From JADHLJ01 sp038118725 (GTDB lineage Bacteria > Pseudomonadota > Alphaproteobacteria > Thalassobaculales > Thalassobaculaceae): a DNA stretch of 64,000 nt. A model generated the notes under the pieces. It was not told the origin of the DNA. It worked only from the letters and a program-made list of their open reading frames with translations, and searched no databases. This document shows positions 1 to 9,589 of this stretch, one piece after another (position 1 is the stretch's first letter; each line of letters starts with the position of its first letter). The stretch is from the NCBI GenBank assembly GCA_038118725.1, contig JAYOIK010000016.1:1-64000 (forward strand), in the 5' to 3' direction. A program made the translations under genes and the position numbers.

Positions 1-100
1 CCGGAAGGCGCGAAATCGAGTGATCGAGGGGACGTGAAATGACGGCTCGTAAAACCGGCGTTATCCTTGTCGGGAATCTACATCAAGCGGGAGGCAGACC

Positions 101-685
101 CTGGAGAACGCAACCCCGCCTCGATACAGCCGGCCACAACGTTTCGCGCATTGGATCATCGCGATCGTCGTGCTTCTGGTCCTGGCTGGAGGCATGCTCC
201 TCGGCATTCTCGGCTTCAAGGGCGTGACCGAGACCTTCGGGGCGCCGATCCGAAACCTCATTTACACCTATCACAAGACCTTCGGCCTGATCATCCTCGC
301 GGCCATGGTTTTGCGTCTGGCGCTAAGACTGAGGCACGGCGCGCCTCCCTACCAACCGCCCCTCCCGGCCTGGCAGGCAACCATCAGTGGACTGGTTCAC
401 AAGGCGCTCTACGTCTGTTTGTTCGCGATGCCGGTCCTCGGTTGGCTGGCCACCGACGCCGCCAACTATCCGGTCGAGTTCTTCGCCTGGTCGCTGCCGC
501 AATTCATCGACAAGGACAAGGAACTCGGCGCGCTTCTCTATGGAGCGCACGAAATCATCGGCTGGATTCTCGCCGGTCTGATCGCCATGCATATCGGCGC
601 GGCGCTCCACCACTGGCTAATCAAGCGCGACACGGTGATGCAACGCATGACCTTTGGATCGCGGGCGCCTGGGCAAAGCGAATAA
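101..685 (+). CDS. Cytochrome b561 family membrane protein
   Basis: A small di-heme b-type cytochrome of the inner membrane that usually passes electrons from quinol or another donor to a partner oxidoreductase. Four hydrophobic segments and the family histidines are visible: an HW pair at 149-154, YHK in the second helix, VHK before the third, and AHE plus MHIG near the end. The HW pair lies upstream of the first conventional start in this frame (GTG at 170), so translation must begin earlier. The frame is closed by a stop at 50-52, and the best upstream site is CTG at 101, preceded by GGGAGG at 89-94. An ATG at 39 overlaps a stop but is in another frame, so a start-region frameshift or sequencing error is also possible. 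The partner gene is not visible. Confidence 0.8.
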   Translation: MENATPPRYSRPQRFAHWIIAIVVLLVLAGGMLLGILGFKGVTETFGAPIRNLIYTYHKTFGLIILAAMVLRLALRLRHGAPPYQPPLPAWQATISGLVHKALYVCLFAMPVLGWLATDAANYPVEFFAWSLPQFIDKDKELGALLYGAHEIIGWILAGLIAMHIGAALHHWLIKRDTVMQRMTFGSRAPGQSE

Positions 686-707
686 GCAAGGCAAGGCTCG
701 CCCGATA

Positions 708-3700
708 TCAGTACTCCCAACGGCGTTGGATGCCGAGGGTGCTTTCACTGCTCGATCCGACCGTGCCCTCGACGGTCACCTTCGGCGTGAGATGCCATTC
801 AACAATCGACCGGGTGCTGCCGGCGGTGGTTCCCTGTTCAACCCCGACGAACAGGTCATCCCGCACATATTTGCCCGCCTTCAGCCGGCCAAGCTCACTC
901 TCCGAGGCACCAGGGGCGAAGGTCAGAACATCCACGCCGATGGCCCCTCGGATCTTGTCCAAGGTGCCCGGCTCGCCGCTTAGTAGGGTTCGCGTCGATT
1001 GCGCCAATTGCAGCGCCTCGGTCGCCGTCAGTCGCGCGGTGAACTTGCCGAACAGGATCTTCGCGAGGATCTCATCCTCGGGATAGGACGGGTCGCTGGA
1101 AAGCTCGATCTCTGGTTTGGACGGGGTTCCGGTCACGCTTACCAGGGCCTTGAAATCCGCGGCTTCGTGGATCGCGGAGATGTTCAGCTCCGGCTCGATT
1201 TCCTCGCCTCCGGAAAAGGCAACACCGCCGTCGCCGAGCTCGAAACGCCGGCCCGCGAACTCGAACCCTCCTCTCACGGGACCAATAGAACCGGCGAGCC
1301 GCGGCTTGGCGATGTCGCCGGAAATCCGGATATCGCCTCCCCATTCCGAATCAAGCCCTCGGCCGCGAACGAAAATCTTGCCCGGCGCGCTGAACTTGAT
1401 GTCCAAATCCACCACCGGCGCCGCGTCGGCCCCGGTGTCCGGCTCGGTCTCGCGCGCGACCACGACGCCGTCTCTCACTTCCTCCACGGTCAACTCCACC
1501 ACCTCGGCCGGCAGGGCGCCGATCAGCCGGATCTCCGTCAAGTGATTGACGACCTCGCCGGTGATGGCCAGCCGATCATCGCCGGACCGCAAGTCGAGCT
1601 TGGCATCGAGTTGAATTTCCGCGTCATCGCGGCGCGCCACGGTCATCGCCTCCATGACCAGGCCCAGATCCACCTTGGGCTTGCTCGGTTCGACCAGGTC
1701 GACGGCGCCGGCGACACGCAAGGTCCCGCCCGTTGTGTCGCCCGCCGCCATCTTCTCGACCACGAGCCGTGTTCCCTCGAGCCTTACCGCGACGTCAAGC
1801 GGATCCAGGATCGCCCCGGAGACGAAATTCTCAACCCTCGCCCCCCGCGCGCTGATCCGGCCTTCCGTCCTGGAAGGCTCGATCGAACCGTCCCGCGTAT
1901 CCAGTTCACCCGAGAAATTCAGATCGATACTGGCATCGCCCGTTATAAGGGTCCCATCGAGCGGCAGAGCGGCGACAATCTCGTCGAGGCCGCCGCGCCA
2001 GCTGAGCCGGGCCTCCAGGGGCACGACCGGCTCGTGCCCGGGAATCCTTGTCGCCACCCGCGCCTCGAACGGGGTCTCGCCAATTCCGGAGACGGTCGCC
2101 CGGCTCTCCAGCGCCCCCTTGGTCAAGCCGGCGGTGATCTCCAGGGATACCGGCGGCAACTCCGTATTCGGCGGACCGAAACCCTTGATATCCGTCATGG
2201 CGAGGCTAAAGCGACCATCGGGCGCCGCGACGAGACCGGACATCGTGCCGGACGCGTTCAAAACCCCGCTGGAAAGCCGCGTCCCGGCAAGCGCCGCGAT
2301 GGGCGGCAGGTTTATGTTCCGTGCTTCCATGCGCGCGCGCGCGTTGCTTCCATCCGTCTCGACGCCGAGCTCAAGCGTGCCACCGAACAGCGACAGGGAG
2401 GTCGGGGACAATGTCGCCGCGCCCCCGGCCAGGGTCGCGCGGGTAGGTCGTAGGAGAACTGTATCCACTCCCGCGCCTTCGACCTTCAGCGCGTCGACGC
2501 GAAGCCCCACTCCGTCCACGAAAGCCGACGTACCGGCTGTTTCAAGGCGGAGCGCCTGGCCATTGACGGTGCCGGTCCCCTTCATGTCGAAGCGCAAATC
2601 CGACAGACCTCCGATGGTCGATATCGTCAGATCCTTGATCAGCGCCCCGGCGATCTCCGCGTTGCTCGCGACGACATTCGCGTCGATCTCCGGCGCGCCC
2701 AGCACGTCTTCCAGGCGCGCGCCGACCTCGATCGACTTGACCCGTGACGGCGTGGCCCCGGCGATGGCGAGGTTGTCCAGCATCGCGGAAGCCACGACGC
2801 TTTGCTTGCCCCCGGCATGGCTCGCCTCGACCCGCGCGCTCACCCCGGCATCGAGATCAAGACCGGCCAATGTCGCCCAATCGGCCAAACCTCCGATCAC
2901 CAGATCCAGCTCTCCGGTCACGGCGAGCGGCGCGGGCGCGATGGTTAGCCCGCCGCGGATCCTGTCCTCGGCGCGGGCGATATCGATCTCGGACAGTCCG
3001 AGCAGCCCGCCGTCGAAGGCAATGTCCGCCGTCGCGCGGGCCGGGCCAACCGGGGTCTCGGCATCGATTTGAACGGGTCCCGACAAGGTCGTGGACGTCA
3101 CGCGCAGCGTCCCCCCGGCCGCGACACGCGGGAACGCGACTCCGCTTGCCATCATGTCCTTGGTGGTCACGGTCCAGTCAATATCCGCCGCGTCGACGCT
3201 TCCCTTGGCCGTCGCCACTAGTCCGGCCGAGCCGCTCGTCAGTGTCTCGGAGATGTCGAGTGCCGCGAGATCGTCAAGCCGGATGGAAACAGTCGCTTCA
3301 CCCGCCCGGGTCACGAGATCGCCCGTCCCGCGCGCGCTCGCGGCGATGACGTCGTTGGCGACTTCCAGTCCGGAGATCTCCCAGCCCGATGTCGAGATCT
3401 GGCGCGCCGTAAGCCAAAACTCCGCCACACCTGATAAGGCCGGCGCTAGGGAGTTGTCGACGGGCTGGAGATCCAGGAGCCGGCCGCCGACTTGGAGCAC
3501 GGCGTGACTTCCGTCGTACTCGGCGTGAAATGTGCTCTCCAGACGCCCCGAGGCCAGCGGCGGGGCCAGGTATTCCAGTCGACCATACGTGGCCTCGATG
3601 GAGAGGCTCGCGGCGCTGGAAGTCAAGTTAACCGTGGCATCGCCGACAATCCCGGCGGGGCCGGTTTGAAGCTCCATACCGGACAGTTTCAGGACATTAT

Positions 3701-5030
3701 CAGCCAAAATGAACCGGACGCGCCCGCTCAAGGCGTCACCGATCGAGTTCACAGGCGCGTCGGGTATACGAAGCCCGTTCGCCTCCACCGATACACTTCC
3801 ATCAACCGGCGGGCCGATTGTCGCCGCGATCTTGGCCTTGATCGCCTCGGCCTGATTGCCCGCCAACGCCAGATCGGCGACTGAAATCTCCGCGTTTATC
3901 TTGGGATTGAGCAGCGGCCCGGAGGCGTTGACCGCGACCTTTGCCTCGGCGAGACCCAGATCAAGCACAAGAGATCTCGCCAGCGATGGGCGAAGCAGAT
4001 CAACGCTCGCATTGGCTTCAAGTGTCCCGGATCGCAGGTCCGCGTCAAGCTGTCCGGTTACCGCGATTTCCGGCGTGTCGACGATCAAATCGGCGACCGT
4101 CACTCGCGAGAATTCCGGGTCAAACGCAATGGAAAGCCGATAGTCGGCATCACCCGAAAGTTCGGATCGCGCCTCGCTCGGGATGAACCCGGCCACGCGC
4201 GCGCCGCCGGCGACGGCGATGGCGAGAGGCTGGATGGAAAGCGGGCGGATCGTGCCCCATGTCGCCAAGTCCTCGCCCGCCGAAATCTCATAGCGCGCCT
4301 CGAAAGCCTCGATCGGCCCCTCCCCGTCCAGGGTGACCTGGATCGCCGGCGCGCCGGGCAGTCCCAATAGACGCGAGATCCAGCCGCCCTGGTCCGACCG
4401 GCCCTTGATCGAGGTTTTGAGATGCGTAAGCGCCGCATTCGCGCCAAGCCGTCCCTCGATGACGCCGTCGCCGTCCAGGCGCGCGATTTTGAACCCAGCG
4501 TCGATCCCGACCTCCGCGTCCACCGAGGTGTTCGCGGCGATGTCGAGAACCACGGTCTCGCCCGTGATCTCCGGTCCCAATGCGAGGGGAGTGATTGACA
4601 ACGCGCGAACGGAGATGGGGATTCCCGGCAAGACCGGCGTTGCATCGGACAAGTTCGGCTCCGTCGCGCCGTCGCTCGCCGGAACCTCCGGCGGCCGCTC
4701 GACGAAAACGCGTTCGAGGGCAAGGGTCTCGAACACGAGGCGCCCCCCGAGCAACGCCGACGGATCAACTTGGATATCGGCGGCGGCGACGCGCAGGAAC
4801 GCCCCTTTTTCGTCCGCGACGGCGATACCCGACGCTTGCACTTCAAATGGAAGCGCTCCCGAAAGGTGGTCGATCGAAAGGCGCCATCCTCGCGCCTCGG
4901 CGGCACGGACAATCGCATCGCGCAGGGCGGACCGGCCCGTATCGGTTCGAAACAGCCCGGCGAGCCCCGCCAGCGCCACCACAAGCACCACCAAACTCAC
5001 GCCGACGATCCATTTGAAGAGCCGCGCCAT
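708..5030 (-). CDS. tamB: Translocation/assembly module protein TamB (DUF490)
   Basis: The large periplasm-spanning partner of TamA. It bridges inner and outer membranes and is implicated in outer-membrane protein insertion and phospholipid transport. The protein is 1440 residues, within the usual range. A single N-terminal signal anchor occupies about residues 5-27, followed by a very long beta-rich repetitive body and the DUF490/TamB domain in the last ~350 residues, ending in WEY. Its ATG lies 2 bases after the tamA stop, so the two are translationally linked. The opposite strand carries several long open frames that are antisense shadows created by high GC. Assignment rests on architecture plus the tamA neighbour. 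Confidence 0.93.
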   Translation of the reverse strand: MARLFKWIVGVSLVVLVVALAGLAGLFRTDTGRSALRDAIVRAAEARGWRLSIDHLSGALPFEVQASGIAVADEKGAFLRVAAADIQVDPSALLGGRLVFETLALERVFVERPPEVPASDGATEPNLSDATPVLPGIPISVRALSITPLALGPEITGETVVLDIAANTSVDAEVGIDAGFKIARLDGDGVIEGRLGANAALTHLKTSIKGRSDQGGWISRLLGLPGAPAIQVTLDGEGPIEAFEARYEISAGEDLATWGTIRPLSIQPLAIAVAGGARVAGFIPSEARSELSGDADYRLSIAFDPEFSRVTVADLIVDTPEIAVTGQLDADLRSGTLEANASVDLLRPSLARSLVLDLGLAEAKVAVNASGPLLNPKINAEISVADLALAGNQAEAIKAKIAATIGPPVDGSVSVEANGLRIPDAPVNSIGDALSGRVRFILADNVLKLSGMELQTGPAGIVGDATVNLTSSAASLSIEATYGRLEYLAPPLASGRLESTFHAEYDGSHAVLQVGGRLLDLQPVDNSLAPALSGVAEFWLTARQISTSGWEISGLEVANDVIAASARGTGDLVTRAGEATVSIRLDDLAALDISETLTSGSAGLVATAKGSVDAADIDWTVTTKDMMASGVAFPRVAAGGTLRVTSTTLSGPVQIDAETPVGPARATADIAFDGGLLGLSEIDIARAEDRIRGGLTIAPAPLAVTGELDLVIGGLADWATLAGLDLDAGVSARVEASHAGGKQSVVASAMLDNLAIAGATPSRVKSIEVGARLEDVLGAPEIDANVVASNAEIAGALIKDLTISTIGGLSDLRFDMKGTGTVNGQALRLETAGTSAFVDGVGLRVDALKVEGAGVDTVLLRPTRATLAGGAATLSPTSLSLFGGTLELGVETDGSNARARMEARNINLPPIAALAGTRLSSGVLNASGTMSGLVAAPDGRFSLAMTDIKGFGPPNTELPPVSLEITAGLTKGALESRATVSGIGETPFEARVATRIPGHEPVVPLEARLSWRGGLDEIVAALPLDGTLITGDASIDLNFSGELDTRDGSIEPSRTEGRISARGARVENFVSGAILDPLDVAVRLEGTRLVVEKMAAGDTTGGTLRVAGAVDLVEPSKPKVDLGLVMEAMTVARRDDAEIQLDAKLDLRSGDDRLAITGEVVNHLTEIRLIGALPAEVVELTVEEVRDGVVVARETEPDTGADAAPVVDLDIKFSAPGKIFVRGRGLDSEWGGDIRISGDIAKPRLAGSIGPVRGGFEFAGRRFELGDGGVAFSGGEEIEPELNISAIHEAADFKALVSVTGTPSKPEIELSSDPSYPEDEILAKILFGKFTARLTATEALQLAQSTRTLLSGEPGTLDKIRGAIGVDVLTFAPGASESELGRLKAGKYVRDDLFVGVEQGTTAGSTRSIVEWHLTPKVTVEGTVGSSSESTLGIQRRWEY

Positions 5031-5032
5031 GT

Positions 5033-6880
5033 CTAGAACGCCTGTCCGATGGAAACGTAGAACTGGAACCGGTCGTCAATCCCGGCGCGCCGATCCAGGG
5101 GAAAGGCGACATCCAGACGGAGTGGGCCGATCGGCGTTATATAGCGCAGGCCAAGGCCGGCCGCCCATTGGAGGTCCTCGTCAAACCCCGGCAGCGTTGT
5201 TTTGTAAACTTGGCCGCCGTCAATGAACGGGACCACGCCTATGTTCTCGGTCGCGAGAAATCGGATTTCGGCGCCGATTTCGGCGACGGCACGACCTCCC
5301 GTCGGATTGCCGTCACCATCCAGGGGACCGACCCGCCGAAACTCATATCCCCGGATCGAGGAGCCACCGCCGGCGTAGAAGCGCTTGTTGGCCGGCACGT
5401 CCCGCAAGTCACTCGCCAGAATGGAGCCGATCCTGGCCCGCGCCGCCGCGATAATCCGCCGCGTGCCGAGTTTCCGATACATGGCGCCCGAGAGCTCCCC
5501 GACCACGAAGCCGGACGAGGATTCCGAAAGGCTCGCCCAGGGCGTGACCCGCGCCGTGAACAGGGTGCCGGTGGTGGCGTCAAGCGGCGCGTCCCGCGAA
5601 TCCCGAGTCAAGCCGATTGGCGCGCCGACCAGGGCAAAGTAGGAATCGTCCTCGCTGTCGGAAATCGAGGCCAGTTCCGCCGCCAGCCCGACATTCGTGG
5701 TGTATATCTCGCCGGCCCGCCGCTCCAGGCCGACGGTGGCCGCCAGGGAGCTCTCCTCGAAGGCGTCGCTGTCCTCATGACGCGCCACGGCGGACGCCAC
5801 GAAGGTCTGTCCCCGTTTGATGAATTGCGGCTTGCGAAACCCGAGCGCCGCCTTTTGTTCCAGGCTCGATAGCGTGGTCTCCGCCTTGAGCGTTTCGCCC
5901 CCGCCGAGATAGTTGCGATTTTGCCAGCTGGCGTTGGCGGAAAGGAAATCGTCGCCGCTGGTGACGCGAAGCCCGAGGCCGACGGTACGCCGATCACGCT
6001 CCTGCACCCGCAGGGTCACCGGCAACACGCCGTCACCATCGGGAGCCTCGGGCGTTTCCACGATGATCGTCGAGAACAACGAGGTATCGCTTATCCGGCG
6101 TTTCAGGTCCTTAAGAACGCTTGGGTCATAGGATCGACCGACGCGCCAATCCGCGAGCACGCGGACATAACGCTCCCTGACCGCTTCCAAGCCTTCGATC
6201 GCCAAGGGCCCGAAGGTCGCCGGCGTTCCGGGGTCCAGAAGAACATGGCTGGTAAGCGTGGTTCGGTCGTGGTCGACCACATAACGTGCTTCGGCGATCC
6301 TCGCCATGGGATAGCCGGACCGGCGCGCGACATCCAGCAACGCCTCCTCGGCCGCCTTGAGACGCATGGCCTCGGCGGCCATGCCCATCTCCAGGCCGAT
6401 ATCGGTCAAGGCGACCTCGACCACCGGGCCACCCGGCGCGCCGGTGCGTTCAATCACGACATCCTCGATCAGATAGAGCGGCCCGGTCTCGACCGCGAGA
6501 ACGGCTTCACTGGAGGGGCCGTCGACCTGAACCCCGCCGCTTACGGTCGCATCATAAAACCCTTTTGAACGCAACGCCTTGAGCAAGCGCGCCTCGTCAT
6601 CCGCCACGCGCCGCCGCAAGGCCGCCGGGCTGGAAACGTCGCGGTCCTGGAAAGCATGGGATTGCGATACCTCGAACAAGAAGGCGCGTAGGTCCTCCGG
6701 CATTGTCCCCACGATTGTCGTCTCATAGGCGACCGGCGCGGTCGACGCGCGAGCCGGAACCACGGCCAGGCCCGTCGCCATGAGCAAACCCACCAGCCAA
6801 GGGGAAAGACGTTTTCTCAAGGTTTCCGATCCAAGATCCGGCCTCTTCCGCTCGTCGCCACCGTTTTTGCCTCGGGCCAA
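5033..6880 (-). CDS. tamA: Autotransporter assembly factor TamA (BamA/Omp85 family)
   Basis: Outer-membrane beta-barrel of the Omp85 superfamily that works with TamB in assembling outer-membrane proteins. Residues about 50-290 form POTRA-like repeats and about 300-615 the 16-strand barrel. The chain ends in phenylalanine (IGQAF), as expected of a barrel beta-signal. The coordinates use a TTG start. An internal TTG at 6817 would give a shorter and cleaner signal peptide (n-region RKR, hydrophobic core, ARAS cleavage site) and may be the true start. The gene is first of the tamA-tamB pair. The MFS remnant ends 36 bases upstream on the same strand. Confidence 0.92.
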   Translation of the reverse strand: MARGKNGGDERKRPDLGSETLRKRLSPWLVGLLMATGLAVVPARASTAPVAYETTIVGTMPEDLRAFLFEVSQSHAFQDRDVSSPAALRRRVADDEARLLKALRSKGFYDATVSGGVQVDGPSSEAVLAVETGPLYLIEDVVIERTGAPGGPVVEVALTDIGLEMGMAAEAMRLKAAEEALLDVARRSGYPMARIAEARYVVDHDRTTLTSHVLLDPGTPATFGPLAIEGLEAVRERYVRVLADWRVGRSYDPSVLKDLKRRISDTSLFSTIIVETPEAPDGDGVLPVTLRVQERDRRTVGLGLRVTSGDDFLSANASWQNRNYLGGGETLKAETTLSSLEQKAALGFRKPQFIKRGQTFVASAVARHEDSDAFEESSLAATVGLERRAGEIYTTNVGLAAELASISDSEDDSYFALVGAPIGLTRDSRDAPLDATTGTLFTARVTPWASLSESSSGFVVGELSGAMYRKLGTRRIIAAARARIGSILASDLRDVPANKRFYAGGGSSIRGYEFRRVGPLDGDGNPTGGRAVAEIGAEIRFLATENIGVVPFIDGGQVYKTTLPGFDEDLQWAAGLGLRYITPIGPLRLDVAFPLDRRAGIDDRFQFYVSIGQAF

Positions 6881-6916
6881 TTGCCACGGTCAGTCGGCGC
6901 TCGCTGGGGCGATACG

Positions 6917-8170
6917 TCAATCGTCTTTTTCGGCCGGCTCGGCGGTCGGGTCGATCGGCGCCACGGTCTGGGCGATCCGTATGGAATCCGCGAAGGGCTC
7001 CCGTTCCTCGTCGGCCCGGCGCTTGCGGCGACCGATGCGGTAAATGGTAAACACCGTCATCCCGACATGGGCCGAGGCCATGAAGAAGTAAAGCCCTCCA
7101 GGCCCCACCATTCCCATCAACACCGAGGCGACAACCGGCCCGACCACCGCGCCGGCCGCGTAAAGCAACAGCAGACCGCCGGACGCTTCAACGAACCCTC
7201 CAGCCTCGATGTAATCGTTCATATGCGCCGCGCAAATGGCATATAGCGGGAAAGCGAACATGCCGAACAGGAACGAGAACACATAGGCCGCGTTTTCCCA
7301 GCGATGGCCGAGGGCCGCCATGCCGAGCCCCATGATCGCTGCCCCGACGCAAATGATCACAATGACCTTGCGGCGATCGATCTTGTCCGAGAGGCGCCCG
7401 AACGGCTATTGTCCCATGACGCCGGCGATGACCGATATGCTCATGAACATCGCGATGCCGGACGCGCCGACCACCGCGCTGTTGGTTTGCGCGAAGACCG
7501 GGGCGAGCGACCAGAAGGACCCATTCGCCAACCCCACCACCAGCGCGCCAATGAAACCGACCGGCGAGGCGTTGTAGAGATAGCGCACCCGAATCTTGAC
7601 CGACGCGATCGGTGCCGGTGCCGGCGCCGGCGCCTTGGTCAGGGCAACCGGCAAGGCGGCCAGGGAAACCAGGATCGACGCCACCGCGAATAGCGGGAAA
7701 GCCTTTGGATCGGCGAGGGTCAGCATCATTTGACCGATGGTGAGAACAACCAGGTTGATGATGGTGTAAATCGAGAAAACCAAGCCCCGGGTCTCGTTGG
7801 TCGACTTCTCGTTCAACCAACTCTCGATCACCATGTAGAGGACCGCGAAACAGAACCCGGTGATCGCCCGAACCGGCCACCAGAACAGCGGTTCGAGCAC
7901 CAAGACATGAACCAACGTGGCCGTCGACGCCAGCGACACCATCGCCGCGAAGGCGCGGATATGGCCGACCCGGCGCACGAGATGCGGCCCGAAATAGCAA
8001 CCACTAGCGAACCCGAGAAAATAGAACGAGCCGAGGATGCCGATATCGCCGGTCGAAAACAGTTCCAACTGCGCGCGCACCGGCAGCAAGGTTCCTTGCA
8101 AGCCGTTGCCCATCAACAGAAACACCACGCTGAGCAGCAAGGCGGATACGGGGGCGAGTGTAGCGATCAT
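6917..8170 (-). pseudogene. MFS transporter interrupted by an in-frame TAG
   Basis: A 12-helix major facilitator of the YcaD-like type, probably a small-molecule exporter. The N-terminal 254 codons (8170 to 7409) and the C-terminal part (7405 to 6917) are in the same frame and are separated only by TAG at 7406-7408. The residues after the stop, PFGRLSDKIDRR, are the MFS motif-A loop, which in relatives is commonly preceded by tryptophan. A single TGG to TAG change therefore explains the break. Everything else is intact, so this is either a very recent nonsense mutation, a consensus error, or a site needing amber suppression. The ATG at 8168-8170 is a clear start. Confidence 0.85.
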
Positions 8171-8282
8171 GGTCTCTTATGGCGGCAGCATGAAGGCCCG
8201 GCATGGTAACACGCCGGGACGCTCGGTTGATGTTCTTTCGGGGCTACGCGGGTTGGAAGGCGCGGTTCGCTCCGCTACCCGT

Positions 8283-8306
8283 CCTTCTATTCGCCCTTCT
8301 ATTCGC
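8283..8306. repeat. Two-copy 12-bp tandem duplication over a stop codon
   Basis: The 12-base unit CCTTCTATTCGC occurs twice in a row. Read on the minus strand it duplicates the last codons and the TAG of the 2OG-Fe(II) oxygenase, so a second stop follows 12 bases after the first. It is probably a slippage product with no coding effect. Confidence 0.6.
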
Positions 8307-9345
8307 CCTGGGCCACGGCCTGGCTTTCGGCGTAGGAAATCGCGGGATATTTCGGCGGATTTCCGGGGCCATGGCAGCTCGGCACGCAGACCATCTTGTG
8401 GTGAAGATTGGCGTTGAAGAAGAAGGGTACGGAGTATCGCGACACATCGCCGGTATTGTTATTGGCGAAATGCTTGACGCTGATGAACCGGTCATTGGTC
8501 CATTGCCGCAACAACTCGCCCGAATTGACAATGAAGGCGTCCTCGATAAGCGGCAGTTTTATCCAGCCCTGGCGCCGTTCGTCGAAGATTGTCAGACCCG
8601 GGCGGTCCTGGGCGAGGATGGTGCAGAAGGTCGTATCCACATGCGGCGAAATGCCGAACCCGTTCGAGCGTTCCTCCGGCGGCAGGACTGGATAATGAGT
8701 CATCCTCAAGCGATATTGCGGCGCGAGAAACGCCTCGTCGAAGAAATCCGCGGGCATTTCAAGCGCCGAGGCGAAAACCGGCATAAGCCGCTTGCCCAAG
8801 GCCTCCATCGCGAGGGCGTAACGCTCCACCCGTTCACGAAACCCGGGAAGAACATCCGGCTCCGGCCACTGATTGTCATCAAAGAAGAGCGTGTGGTCGC
8901 GCTTGACGATAAAGGTCTCGTTCAGGTTCGCCGTGGGCCGCGCCGGCAGCTTGCGATTGCCCACCGGCAGATAACCGACCCCGCCGACCGGCCAATCCGC
9001 GCGGTCCATCTGTAAGGCCTGCTTGGTCCCGTCCGGCAGGTCATGAAAGCGGCGAACCATTTCGAACAGCGCCGAGATATCCTCGGCGGACACGCCATGC
9101 CCGACGATCGTGAAGAACCCGACCTCCTCGCAAGCGGCGCGTAACCGCGCGCCCACCTCGGCCAAAGCCTCTTCGGAACCACTGGAAAAATAGTCGGAGA
9201 GATTGATGACCGGGACGTCGCCGTCGGGAACGTCCTGGGGTCGCGAGGTATCCCAGGTGGCGGCTTCTCGACGAAGCTGCTCTTCCTTTTCAAACGGATT
9301 GAATGTCCGCTCGCCGGTCGACGACTCCGGGATGTTCCGATGCAT
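8299..9345 (-). CDS. 2-oxoglutarate/Fe(II) oxygenase, isopenicillin-N-synthase family
   Basis: A soluble non-heme iron oxygenase with the double-stranded beta-helix fold. It would couple 2-oxoglutarate decarboxylation to oxidation of an unknown substrate. The N-terminal DIOX_N region (about residues 44-150) contains the typical GFFTIVGHGV segment. The iron triad is visible as H235-x-D237 and H292, with the 2-oxoglutarate-binding R303-x-S305. Length (348 aa) is normal. An AAGGA-type ribosome site precedes ATG 9345. It is divergent from the ornithine-cyclodeaminase-family gene, sharing a 244-bp promoter region. Substrate cannot be told from sequence. Confidence 0.88.
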   Translation of the reverse strand: MHRNIPESSTGERTFNPFEKEEQLRREAATWDTSRPQDVPDGDVPVINLSDYFSSGSEEALAEVGARLRAACEEVGFFTIVGHGVSAEDISALFEMVRRFHDLPDGTKQALQMDRADWPVGGVGYLPVGNRKLPARPTANLNETFIVKRDHTLFFDDNQWPEPDVLPGFRERVERYALAMEALGKRLMPVFASALEMPADFFDEAFLAPQYRLRMTHYPVLPPEERSNGFGISPHVDTTFCTILAQDRPGLTIFDERRQGWIKLPLIEDAFIVNSGELLRQWTNDRFISVKHFANNNTGDVSRYSVPFFFNANLHHKMVCVPSCHGPGNPPKYPAISYAESQAVAQGE

Positions 9346-9589
9346 TTCCTTCGCCTTCGACCCAGGTTTATCGGTCCCGGCGATTGACCAAGGTGTCGAT
9401 CACGGGCGGAGCGGATTTAGGCTGTCGCCGGCGGAATGCAAGCGAAAACACCCCCACGAGCTTCAGATTGCTGGCTTTGTTCCAGACTGGCATTATTTCG
9501 GAAGGAATCATTCCCGCCTTAATGAAACTCGGTTCAGGCTCCCACCGCTTGATCACCGGTCGAGGCGCTGACGCGTCGAAGGAGAAGAC

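Noticed and set aside
708..5030. Several long plus-strand open frames (for example 999-2453 and 1654-3072)
   Set aside because: They lie antisense to tamB, have no family features or ribosome sites, and reflect high GC.
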